This document shows, piece after piece, positions 1 to 10,470 of a DNA stretch of 64,000 nucleotides. This DNA is from Chrysoperla carnea. Lineage: Eukaryota; Arthropoda; Insecta; Neuroptera; Chrysopidae. Position 1 is the first letter of the stretch; each line of letters begins with the position of its first letter. The notes below the pieces were generated by a model that searched no databases, was not told where the DNA came from, and saw only the letters and a list, made by a program, of their open reading frames with translations. The DNA lies in NCBI RefSeq assembly GCF_905475395.1, contig NC_058339.1:54631172-54695171 (forward strand), given 5' to 3'. The translations under genes were made by a program, and so were the position numbers.

Positions 1-897
1 TTAATAGAGTAATCGCGACCATATTTTTTTTTAATAAAAATTTTAAGGCTTTAACTTTAGACGGGCCAACCTTTTTTTGTAAATTTTATTTAAACATAAC
101 TATGTATTTAAAGTGATTTATAAGCTATTTTTATTAAAGATTTGTGAAGGTCAATAATATTTAAAACCAGGTAGACCTATGCCCTATGGTAAATTGATAA
201 TTGGGCAATTTATACACTACACGGAGAATAATGTCATGGTTATAAGTCTATTTATTATAGAATTTACCAGTGATACTTACTAGAATTATAATGTCGTTTT
301 TGTTTGCCTTTTTGAATTTTTCTCTTTTAATCATTATTTAGAGACGTAAAGCGGCATCTTTCATCTCGCTGTGCTAAGCGAAGCTGCCGTTTTCCACCCG
401 GAGGGAAGAATATTCGTTTCCTTTAAGGCTTGTATAAACTTTTAGTTAAAAGCTCTCGGTCTCGGTCTCAAATATGTGTTAGGGAATAAATTTATTCAAT
501 TAAGTACCTATAATTCATAAATAAGATAATTTTAATTTATATATCGTCTTTTAAACGAGACTCTGATTGAGTCTATATATTTACTCGTTCAGCTCTCGAA
601 TGTAATAGTCTCGAGTTGTTCACTGATATTTTCAGTTGGTCACTGAAATAGTTCTCCTCTTGTATTTAAGATGAAATAGACAAAAAAATTCTAATGAAAG
701 ATCTATCAATAAAAGATGAAACATTAAAATCGGTTTAAAACAAGTGAAAATATCTTGTAGGGTAAAAGAGGGTAATCCCGGTCATATGTTAAAATATCGG
801 TCGCCAATCGAACATAAAAATAAAGAATAATTCGCCTTTAAATAGCAGTGTACAAAGCACATGGAACGATCTCCGTTCAAGTCTGAGTATGGTACAC
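1..897. other. Intergenic, no gene seen
   Basis: AT-rich sequence without a supportable reading frame on either strand. A short, more GC-balanced patch near 340-420 stands out from its surroundings but has no recognisable coding or RNA signature. Confidence 0.5.
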
Positions 898-1081
898 TCT
901 GTGTCACAAAATTTGCACAAAACAAGTATACAAAAGGTGCCATACTTTTTTCTCTAAAATATATTTGGTGATATACATGTGATATATACATGTCCCAACA
1001 AATTTTTGATAAACCTTAGAAATCTTAGAATTTTTATTAATAAAAATAGATAATCAACTTGTGCAAATTTTGTGACGCAGA
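898..1081. repeat. Inverted repeat, 23-bp arms
   Basis: The arm at 898-920 matches the reverse complement of 1059-1081 at 22 of 23 positions. The core is TCACAAAATTTGCACAA, and the spacer is about 138 bp. A second small palindrome around CATGTGATATATACATG lies between the arms. It is probably a small foldback element or the end of a decayed transposon; no target-site duplication was clear. Confidence 0.6.
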
Positions 1082-1360
1082 GATACATTTGGATGAGAAA
1101 TTTACATTAATTGTTTTGGTAGATACCAAATTATTATAATATTTTGATATCCGATTATAATAACAGTAATGGGGTAGAGTGAGCTTTTCATGGTGTTTGA
1201 AAACCTAGATCAAGTTTAATGTCTGCGTAAGAAGTGCGCCAGGCATCCTGTATACTAAAATGGCACACTCTTTATATCTAAGCAATGTCTCAACGGTGTA
1301 ATTAGTAAAATTTTTAAGTGTGGGGCTGTGCTTTAACAATTTTTGGGCATCATAAAATTA

Positions 1361-2042
1361 CACTGGTCAACAAAATTTGATGTTTTTTTTGTCACATTGA
1401 TGCGACAAACATTTCTTATAGTTTTTGAGGGTGCGAAATTCGAATTCGAATTCAGAATTTCTCTAATACATAAGGTTTTCGAAATATTTTTAGCTAAAAT
1501 AGGGAAAAATTCGTTTTTTGGTTATATTTGAAATTCCGTAACGCCACTATGTAATTATTTTTTCATATGAAAAATTGGAAGATTTCCATTTCCTTCCCTC
1601 TTACTTTAAAATAATTTTTGAATTATTCCGATATCCTTTTTGCTCTTCGAGAAATCATATCACATTTATTATAGTTAAAATACCTATACATTGTATTACT
1701 ACTAATATAAATATTTATATTTAATTAATTAATTCTATACTTATATATTTATATTACCTATTCTATCTCTTGGAAAAAGATTTTGGAAAAATTCAAAATG
1801 GTTTTTGAGGGGGAATTAATGGTATTTTCTGATGGCGTAAATGTTTTTGTGAGGAAAAAATATTCACCGGTGAAATATGACCTCGAATTAAGAAAAAAAC
1901 AAGTTTTTTTCATGGTAAGGAACGAATTTCTCGATAACGTGACGTGCTGAAGCAATTTTGCGCTCAGATTCATATTCAGCACGTCAAAAACTTTTCAAAA
2001 AGTAAAGTCATGCTTCTGTGACAAAATTTGTGTTGACCAGTG
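1361..2042. mobile_element. CACTA-like non-autonomous DNA transposon (candidate)
   Basis: The element starts CACTGGTCAACA and ends with the reverse complement TGTTGACCAGTG. The similarity continues inward on both sides through an AAATTTTGTCACA-type block. The bases outside both ends are TTA (1358-1360 and 2043-2045), compatible with a 3-bp target-site duplication. CACTG termini with 2-3 bp duplications are typical of the CACTA/EnSpm superfamily. There is no transposase coding capacity in the 682 bp, so it would be a non-autonomous copy. Superfamily assignment rests on the termini only. Confidence 0.5.
1940..1986. repeat. Perfect 12-bp inverted repeat (TGACGTGCTGAA)
   Basis: TGACGTGCTGAA at 1940-1951 is repeated in reverse complement at 1975-1986, with a 23-bp loop. 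It lies inside the CACTA-like element as a subterminal hairpin. The TGACGT core also resembles a CREB/ATF half site, but within a repeat I would not call it regulatory. Confidence 0.55.
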
Positions 2043-2059
2043 TTATATAAGATATATAA

Positions 2060-2263
2060 TTAATAACCATTATAAACCATCGTTGATGCTGCATGCAATT
2101 TTGATGCAGCATGTGCTATCATGTTCCGTTGTTGTTGATGCTGTTGTTGTTGTTGATGATGTTGATGATGTTGATGATGATGGTGATGATGTTGATGAAC
2201 ATGTGCAGCAAAACGTCGTGCAGCCAGAATTTCATCTGGCGTGCACCCTGGTAACCGCCACAT
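2060..2263 (-). CDS. Possible His/Gln-rich coding exon (unassigned)
   Basis: The minus strand is open for 67 codons and ends in TAA. It contains a run of His and Gln codons (residues about 23-46), preceded by a non-repetitive stretch (PDEILAARRFAAHVH) and followed by an Ala/His/Met-rich tail ending VYNGY. The non-repetitive flanks on both sides argue that this is more than a GAT/GTT trinucleotide repeat. A splice acceptor could be the CAG just before GGTGCACGCC on the minus strand, giving a terminal exon; an ATG start at 2263 is the alternative. His/Gln runs are common in insect transcription factors. It lies on the same strand as the ETS exons and downstream of them, so it might be that gene's last exon, but 27 kb separates them and no link is shown. 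The opposite strand reads as a less natural Val/Asp repeat. Confidence 0.33.
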   Translation of the reverse strand: MWRLPGCTPDEILAARRFAAHVHQHHHHHHQHHQHHQQQQQHQQQRNMIAHAASKLHAASTMVYNGY

Positions 2264-4719
2264 ATCACTTTATCACAATAAGCAACAACTGTACATTTAA
2301 TTTGATATAGAACATTATTATTTTAATTGTTTTAGCAGAAAGTTCGAACTAATAATTCCTTTGTTTTTTAAAGTTTCTTTCGAATTTTTTTTATTTGTAT
2401 GTTTTAAAAGGATAATTTTGCGACCTTTAAATGCTTCCTCTTTTTTCCCATACAAAAGTATAAACTTGATTTAATTTCTAACTAAAATACAAAATAATCT
2501 ATAATTTTTAGAGCAGACGCCAGATAGAGTTGAGTGTGCAAAAATCGAGGACCGAATTTTGACAAATGATTTTTATTCAGAATCCGTATTGGTCCAATTT
2601 TAGTATATCCCTTCCCCACAAACAGTCCACAGTTCCACAGAAACAGTCAAAGCTTAATGTTTTGAACTAAATAAAGCTACCATGAATTTTTTCGGGTAAT
2701 TTTACGTCAAAAAGACTTCTTGTAATTTTTTTCTACCGGTTTTTGTGAGGTCACCGGTTTTGAATTATTTATAGTTTAATGTTAAGAAAAACTCCAGAAA
2801 AGTTATTCTGAAGCAAATAAATTAAATTTTTGAGCTTTTCAAAATCTTAAAATCATCTTTGAACATCTTTTATAAAGTTTTGAAGAGGAATTATAAATTG
2901 TTTGATTTTAAAGCCTCAATTTTTAATTGCTACAAATGTATTGGGTACTTGTGGTGACATTATCCATGCTTTTGTTTTATGGTAGTACGAGCGCAAAGGC
3001 AAGTTTAGATTTGTGGTTGAAATTATTTGTACCCATTATTTTCAACTTTAACGATGAATTTTTTCTTATAACTTCATGAATGTAGACCAAAAATAAGAAT
3101 AAAATTTTTTGATATCAGCTTTGGTTTTCGAAATACCGAAAGCTAAATAATTAAACAAAATTTTCAATTTTCGATGTTTTGAAAATTAGGTAGGTATTAT
3201 ACCTACCTACACCAGATATCGACAAATTTTATTCTAATTTTTCGTAGGTACTCATACATCCTTAATTAGTCAGGCACAACGGTTTTTTTTTTGCACTTTC
3301 AATAATTTCTTAAGGTTTTAACTTTAATTAAATTTTTTTTTAACTTTACACCGACGTCTTTTAGGGAAATCTATGAAAACATATCATTGATCTATACCAT
3401 TTCTACAGAATTTTCAGAATTGATTTAGACCTAGCCCAACTTCATATAAAAAAACAAGCCCTTTATCCAAATTTTCCTTGTCGTTCGTACATCCTTTTAA
3501 TCATTTTTCTCTCATACAGTGCGATAAACGCATGGTAGGAAAATTAAAATTATCTTGTAGAGATTCCGTACATATTTACAACCCACCGTAAAATTTAAAA
3601 AAAATAATTTAAAATCAAAGTCCAAAACATTAAATAGCTCAGAATTCGCTAATTGTAGGTAGGTGCTAATTATATAATTCGGCACTAATAAATTGGTTTT
3701 AATTTGTTTTAAAAAACGTAATTTGGTCTAAACAACCCCAAATGTTTAAAATACTTTTACTTCACCGAATTTAAAAAATAAAAAAAATAAAATAAAGTCA
3801 AACTTTTTTAGCACAAAAAAAATTTGGAACAAATTAGATTAAAACACTCACGAAAAACTAAATTTTGTTGCGTAAAGATAACACAAATTAAATTTCCACT
3901 CAAGAGCTTTTGTTATTTCTCTTATAACGATACTTAAAACTGAACTGCGTGGAAAAAGTTTTAGAATTATACAACAATTGTAGTATATACGAAGAAAATG
4001 TGATTTGGTGGAGGGTGGAGCATAACATTTCCCTTTGTATGTATGCGTTAGAATATATGTGTGAACAGGTGTCATGTTTTGTACAAGGAAGGAAGGAAGA
4101 TGCTATATGACTATATATGTCGACACTCTGTATGTGCGCATCCCGTACAATATCCTTCCGTTAGATTTCTTGGTACATATTCCGCATAACAATTTTCACA
4201 ACTCCAACAGTTCTGTGTATGTGTGTGTGCTTAATTTTCATTGGTTCGAATTTTCACATACCTATATGTAGAAGTTTAAACGAAAGGAAATTATCATTAA
4301 ATAATTAATAGAAATATAGATTTTGGGTTTCGCTAGGATCCATTCTTAGTCCAATAAAATTTTATACATAGTTAAAAAATATTGAACTCTATTTAGGGGT
4401 AGAAGAAGAACATTAAAAACTACCCAAAAAATCACTTTTTTGAAAATATCTCGAAAACTTACGAAGATATGGAAAAAAGTTTTAAATAAAAAATTTAGAT
4501 ATCAAAATTTTCTATAAAATCATTTATGATTTTGGCGTATTTGCAACCGCGATATTTGCAATAAACAAATATTTTTCAGATATCTTTCATAAGATTTGTC
4601 ACCGAATTGTTCATTTTCATAGAACTGAAAAACGAAATTTTGGGTAGTTTTTCCAATTTTCCGGAGGGAAATCTTTTCATATTTTATGCGGCTGAGCTAT
4701 AAATAAGATTTTAAATCTG
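2264..4719. other. Non-coding apart from the foldback copy
   Basis: Apart from the foldback element at 2986-3260, I see no gene here. Short open frames near 3848-4271 are AT-rich and have no codon-level or domain support. Confidence 0.45.
2986..3260. repeat. Foldback (MITE-like) element, family A, copy 1
   Basis: This is one of three copies in the window (also near 14360 and 44682). The shared block runs from TAGTACGAGCGC through ACTTCATGAATGTAGAC, an AAATAAGAATAAAATTTTT arm, and GAAAGCTAAATAATTAAAC, then a second arm in the opposite orientation. The right arm of this copy is diverged and carries an extra GTAGGTA-type stretch. No coding capacity. Confidence 0.7.
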
Positions 4720-4868
4720 AACTTTAATCACAGCCTACTACAAATTGACAAATAGGGCCAATAATAACATTTTGCCTAGCGTCAGAGATGGTTAGAGGTA
4801 TCTAACGCTTGGCTAAATATTTAAAATCGGTTCTATTTGTCAATTTGTAGTAGACTGAGTTTAAAATT
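4720..4868. repeat. Long imperfect hairpin with perfect 21-bp arms
   Basis: CTACTACAAATTGACAAATAG at 4735-4755 is exactly the reverse complement of 4833-4853. Pairing continues inward with mismatches: the TTGCCTAGCGTCAGAGATGG side pairs with GTATCTAACGCTTGGCTAAA. Nearly the whole ~150 bp folds on itself around position 4790. It is likely a small foldback MITE; a transcribed hairpin precursor is possible but unsupported. Confidence 0.7.
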
Positions 4869-4987
4869 TTGATTGCGGTTAAGATATCTTAAAAAATGTA
4901 TTCCATCGGCCTGTATGACATGATGTACAATTTTCAATCGATATTCCTATTACTAACAAAAATATTGTATGAAAGTGTCTTCATCTT

Positions 4988-5505
4988 ATTAGAGAAGGTC
5001 TTAACAGATTAGGAGATAATCTGAAAAACCAACAATTAAAAGCATGGACCAGCTACGAGGGAGGGCGAATCGCCAAAAGCCTGTTGGGCGAAGGAAACTC
5101 GCTTGGTAACAGAGCCGAGGAGATCTTGAAACTAAACAGAGCTGATATTAGAGTCATCGTAGAGTTACTCACAGGGCATGATTAACCTGAACAAGTTCCA
5201 ACATCAGATTGGAAAAAGAAAATCTCCCGCGTGTGACAGATGCGGAGAAAATTCAGAAGAAACATCGATCCAAGGAAATGGTTTGGTCCGGCCATAGTTG
5301 AACCAGAAGAAATTAGGAAACTCAGCGCTAGGCAAATCCTGGGTTTCAGTACATTAGTTGGTTATAATAGCCATTGAAAAGAGTAGCGGGGATAGAGTAC
5401 AACGGTCTATTTGGCTATTTGCTCTGAACCATTGCAATTGCCTCGAGGCGTGATGCTCGAGCATGGCCCGCTAACCTCCATACCATACCATACCATACGT
5501 CTTCG
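4988..5505 (+). mobile_element. Relic of a non-LTR retrotransposon 3' end (R1/I/Jockey-like)
   Basis: From 4988 the plus strand reads through about 60 codons with RAEEILKLNRADIRVIVELLTGH. This matches the typical C-terminal end of arthropod LINE ORF2, after the RNase H region: Leu-x-Arg-x-x-Leu-Arg, then LLTGH. After a stop and a +1 frameshift the frame resumes as LNKFQHQIGKRKSP, followed by CDRCGENSEE, the start of the terminal zinc-knuckle motif. The relic then decays. Near 5480-5500 lies a run of CCATA repeats, the kind of simple-repeat tail left at a LINE 3' end. It is much more GC-balanced than its surroundings. It is inactive: 5'-truncated, with a stop and a frameshift. Confidence 0.7.
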
Positions 5506-8329
5506 TCTTAAATTTGACACACTGTATAAATGAACAATATTTAAAAAAATGGATCTCTAAAAAATGGATCACGTTTTAGCAGGAGGCATAAAGAAGGCAG
5601 TTTATAGTTTCTTTCAAAATTTTTAGCAATACTTGGTCGAAATAGTAAATTTTGAAAATTGGGTAAGAAAATATTTAAATATTGCTTGATTTGAGCTGCT
5701 TTATTTTCTTGTACGTACACGGTGATTTCCACAACGATCCAAATACGATTCAATTATTTTATGGGGATGAAATTGATAATTGAAAAATTCACCCCTTTAA
5801 AATAATCAGATCAGAATTATAAAATTTTTTTTGACATGATGACGATGACATAAGAATTCCAAATGAAAAGCTCCAGAAGATGAAAATAATGATTTATTTA
5901 GTTATGTGAAGAGTATGTTTATATGTATATAATGTTCAGAGATTTTTATAATCAAGAAAACAATATCTAGAAAACCTGCTGTGTTGTATAATCAGATCTG
6001 TAGGTATTCTAGGAGCTGTAGGACCTAGACAATATATAAAATGGATTAATGAATATATACATGTGTATTTAGTTTTATATACATATATTTGTGCTATACG
6101 TAGGATATACGGAATGTATCTGTTCTCAAATGAGTTATGTAATTAATAATTTCATCAAACACTAAGTAGGTATTCTTTATAAATGAAAGTTAAGGATGAT
6201 ATTCATGCGTCAACGTTCCACGATATAAATAGGCAAATAAAATAAAAATCGAGGTGTTGTAAAATTTCCACTTTCGGAAATTCCGTGATTTTTTAAATCG
6301 GACCCTTTACAAAAACTAACCTATATAAAGTAAAATTTTGAAAATAACATCGTGTTATTAAAAATTTCTCGACATACTCGAGAATTCCTTTTCGAGAATT
6401 CTCGTGCCTCGAGAAATAAAAAAGGTTGAGAAACCAGAAACTCTATGCACTTACGAAAATGCATCCTGGCGATGCCAAAAAAATGTTCATGGATTGTATT
6501 GAACCAAAATAGGTCACAAATTTTAGAGTAAAATAAAAAAAAAAATTTATAACTTGAATCGAATACAAAAATCCGCATCTGGATCAATCTTCCCGAATCA
6601 CGAAAAAACTCACATAGCGTTTATAGCGAAGTATCGATTCGTCTATGATTACATACATATGTGACATATGTGATAAAATCTGAAATCAGTTACTTCTTGC
6701 AAATTCTAATGTTATTGGAAAGCTGTTTCGAGACTCGTTAAATGTATTATTAATCCATAAGTCAAATTTTGGACAACTCTTAGGCTAAATCTTTTTAATT
6801 TTAATGACTATATAATCATTTCTTGATTGATACACTGTGTAATAATTTCACCTCTATGACGTTGTACATTTATTCAACGATGAACCATGCGACCCCTTAT
6901 TGCAATCGTTACAAGTAAGCCTTAATCCTCATCTAAATTCTGTCATACATCCAACCATAACAAACAGCATAGATATAGTTCAGTACAAAACCATTTATAT
7001 GTATATCAAACTATAAAGCACTGTAGAGCTTATTATTCGTCATTTATTCCCTTGAACTTTATAATATTAAGTATCATTTATATGTTAAATAATAATATAT
7101 TATTACTTATACATTGATGTCCATACAAAACTTAGATAGATGTATAAATATTAATATGATTTAGCTTTAAGGTATTGTTATCGGGATGCAGAGCTCGATC
7201 TAGCTGTTTAGCTGCTTCGGGCAAAAATAATAATAGCAACCTTTCACACTCATACCATACACCGGGAGGCTTTTTGGATAAAACTTTTCAGTCCGTATCT
7301 GCCTAAACTGTACGGTTTGCGGAAAAATGTTTCGAACAAAAACATATGTTACTTTTTTAATTAATAACAACATTTCTAAAAATGTTCATCTATCGATTAT
7401 CAGTTATGTAGCAGAGTGATCTTTAAAACCTAGGTCACGTATAATGTCTGCGTAAGATGTATGCCTATCCACCCAACATTTTTCGTTTGAAGCATTTTTA
7501 TCGATAAAAGTTATTTTTCGAGTTTCAATCATAGGTCAACTTAAAATAGATGCTCTGTATACAGTGTAAATGCATTATATGTACAGTTTCGCTTAAATAC
7601 ATAGATTCCAATAGTGTTTTATTTTTTTTAATTAAATTAAAACTAAATTTTCCATGCAATCGCAGTTTTCGGAATAGCCCTGGTATTATTGAGTCCCAAT
7701 TATCGAAATTACTGTATATCACATTTAAAGGATTTCCCGCCCACAATTTTGTCGTACCTTTTAGTAAAAACTGGGAAAAAATTAAACAAATGCTATTTTT
7801 TTTACTCGATTTATAATTTCGGACATTTTGTTTTTGTTTTTTTTTTTGAAATTTATATATTCTGCAACTATAGTTTTTATCTGTCCACAATCTTATTTGT
7901 CCCTGGTCCGCTGGCTGATGCCACCTTTAGAAACGTGATCTGCTACTAAGTCACTGTCAGCTATTTAAGTTTTGTAAAAACATCTTTGATTATGTATTAT
8001 GAAACATAATGTTTAGATGAATATATGATAATTTTTTGATAAATCTCATACCCACTTTGAATAGGTTTCATCATTAAGCGATAAAGATTTTAAGGCATAA
8101 CAAATTTTGCGAAACGGAATATCTACTTCTATTTTCTGTATTTGAGTTCCATATCTTTATGATATAATCGTTTGATGCAGAAAATTGATTGCTTTATAAT
8201 TTCACCGATTTTTTTTTTTACTGACAATCTTATAGGTGAATTATGCCGCTTTTTTAGCACGTTGTATGTGCCAATTTGAAGGTCGAGTAGGTACCTACTT
8301 TGATTTAAGGTATTAAAAGTGAAATTTTA
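5506..8329. other. Intergenic, no gene seen
   Basis: No supportable exon. A short segment around 7420-7470 (AAAACCTAGGTCACG, then AATGTCTGCGTAAGA) resembles 1195-1250, showing another low-copy repeat family. The overlapping open frames at 7525-7949 on both strands are AT-rich noise. Confidence 0.45.
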
Positions 8330-8510
8330 CAAAATTTGAAAAACTCCCAACAAATGCGATTTATTCCTTGTAAACTGATTTTTGGAAACTTAGCTATAAA
8401 ATGTTCTCAATCAAGTCGGTTCGACCGTTTAGGGGCTACGATACTACTGAGAAACACACAGACGCACACATAAACACTTTAAACCTATAACATTCCTTCT
8501 TAAATCAATA
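8330..8510 (+). repeat. Interspersed repeat, family C, copy 1
   Basis: It shares with 27040-27350 a block reading TCGGTTC.ACCGTTTAGG.GCTA(C/T)GAT, then an ACACACAGACGCAC-type stretch, then CTTATAACA-type sequence. The AC-rich stretch followed by TATAACA and a T run resembles the 3' tail of abundant insect retroposons. There is no coding capacity. Confidence 0.55.
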
Positions 8511-8929
8511 TCTAAGTGATGGTCAAGGACATCAGATGAGATGAAAAGAATGCTTAGAGAGCTATCCTTTTTTGGGACAAATTTTTCGAATTATTTTGTA
8601 ACTGAAATTGAAATATTTGAGTTGAGTTTGTTATTATGAATTATTGTTTTGAATTACCTGATTATTTTACCATTTTACTTTTCAAAATGAATTGAGTAAT
8701 TATTTATATGTTAAAATTATACGTTATGCCTTTTCCAAAGTGAATCATTTTGAAGATCATCGCCAATTTTCTAGTTTTTTCGAGGCATGTTAAAAATTGA
8801 TTGTTTACTGAAATTTGGCTTAGTTTTTACACTTATATAAGCTAATATTATATTATAGCGATATCAGGCAGTAGTTTCAATGCTTGGGTGTATATTTAAT
8901 AAAATCAAATCCAAGAACGCATACACAAC

Positions 8930-9130
8930 ACAACACATAAAGTCACAATCAAATTACACCGGACTGGCCGGCAAACTCAGCAGAAACCGAAACTAGCCGA
9001 AACCGAACCTTCGGTCGGACACTAATCAAAACCAAGACCTAACTGCGCAAGCTTGAGACCTACCTCTACAAGACCAAGACTTATTTGCACAATACCAAGA
9101 CTCATAAAAAGGCTTTTACCAAACTTATCT
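8930..9130. other. Strand-asymmetric A/C-rich tract
   Basis: The plus strand here is rich in A and C with repeated CCGAAAC, ACCGAAC and CAAGAC-like words, in clear contrast to the A/T-rich surroundings. No open reading frame is maintained. It looks like a degenerate simple or satellite-like repeat. Confidence 0.4.
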
Positions 9131-9419
9131 TCATCATTGTTCTCATTATTTTATATAAATAATATAATGTACCTACAGATAATTATTAAATTTTGTAATG
9201 ATTTTTTAAAAGTGAGACTCTGAATAAAACTCTGACCAAGATAATCCAGGTCTAAGTTGGAGCAGCTGCACACTTTTGTCCCCTCCGTATACTCAGGAAA
9301 AGCGATGAAATGATTGTCACTATATAAAAAATTAAATAAACCTATGTAGGTAGATGCTAGATGCTCTTCAACATGAAGAAATAAAATTTAAATTTTCAAT
9401 ATATAACCAAGGATAATAA

Positions 9420-9475
9420 TATATTACAAAAGTATATTATATATATATTACAGTTCCAGAGAATATATATATATA
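9420..9475. repeat. TA dinucleotide microsatellite, interrupted
   Basis: Two runs of TATATATA separated by a short unique stretch (CAGTTCCAGAGAA). Simple repeat only. Confidence 0.6.
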
Positions 9476-10397
9476 CCTCTATATTTTGACAAAGTGAATG
9501 TAAAGCCAGGTTGAGCTCGTTTATTTAAACAATCATATATCAGGGATGAAAGCTTTGTGGTGTCAAGTGTACGACAAGCTGGATTCACTTTATATACATA
9601 TACAGGAATGAGTCATAAGTCCCTTAATATAAGTTAGCAGTCCAAACTTTCTCATTCTCAGGATTTAACTAAATTGATCAATATATGGTTGAAACTAACA
9701 GTTGACTCACACAAATAAAAGAATTAAATTGTTCCTTTCGTAGAAAATTCGGCCTGAGCTTTCAAGGTAAAACCTAATATCTAACATGTGAGAACACACT
9801 TGAGCAATTTTGGTTTGTAAATTCGAAAATTGTAGAGAAGAGATAAAAAATGGAATAAGTTTATATTCAAGCAGCGCATGAACAAAGCAAGTAGACGACT
9901 AAGCATTCAAAGACAATACAAATTTTCTGTTCTACACAGAAAAAAAGTGCATGGAAAACTTCTTGGAAACCTACCTGGTCAGCTACTCACTAAGACGCCA
10001 CTGTTTTTTTTTACAAACAGTGATTATGCCATTATTTTTCTAGCACTCATGGATGGCGTTATGCAGAGAACGGAGATTGGATTTGCTCGGATAGTCTTGG
10101 TGCTCATACGATCCGCTCCTCCGAAGTAAATGCGTGGAATAAGTGTAGAACTTGGTAACTTCGAAAAAGATAATCTTGATTTAAGAACAAGAACAGGGAC
10201 ACTACTGATAAAAGAGGATAATAATTTACACCTGAAGGAGATGCATTCTCTTATTAGAGGCCTATACCAAATAGTATAAGATAAGGCTTCCATTACTGGC
10301 AATGTTAAAAAAGATTATACCAGTTTTAACGCCTACTGTGGTTGGCTCCATTCATAAACGCAGTTCATCTCCATAATTTTGAATAAAAAAATATTAT

Positions 10398-10470
10398 TAG
10401 CAAAGCGTAGTTTCGATCTAAAGACTTCTCGGCTATGAGCCCAGCACGCTTCCACTGCGCCCTATCTGCA
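10398..10470 (-). tRNA. Initiator tRNA-Met-like sequence, probably a pseudogene or SINE head
   Basis: The minus strand carries GGCGCAGTGGAAGCGTGCTG followed by GGCTCATAGCC and then AGATCGAAACT. This aligns over about 73 nt with eukaryotic initiator tRNA-Met, with the D-arm/A-box, a CAT anticodon in the right place, and the T-loop ATCGAAA/B-box. It is degraded: the anticodon stem has a G-G mismatch (CTGGG against CCGAG), the T stem (TTTAG against CTACG) and acceptor stem pair poorly, and an extra base lies after the acceptor stem. A working tRNA is unlikely. It could be a tRNA pseudogene or the promoter head of a tRNA-derived SINE. Confidence 0.55.

Noticed and set aside
2083-2310. Plus-strand Val/Asp-rich open frame
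   Set aside because: It is the complement of the His/Gln-rich frame and just reads the GAT/GTT trinucleotide repeat; the minus-strand reading has better flanks.
7525-7949. Overlapping open frames on both strands
   Set aside because: AT-rich composition, no domain, mutual overlap on both strands; consistent with chance.
9878-10302. Two overlapping open frames of 83 and 92 codons on opposite strands
   Set aside because: No recognisable motif; the plus frame has only weak protein-like continuity across stops, insufficient to call a gene or transposon.
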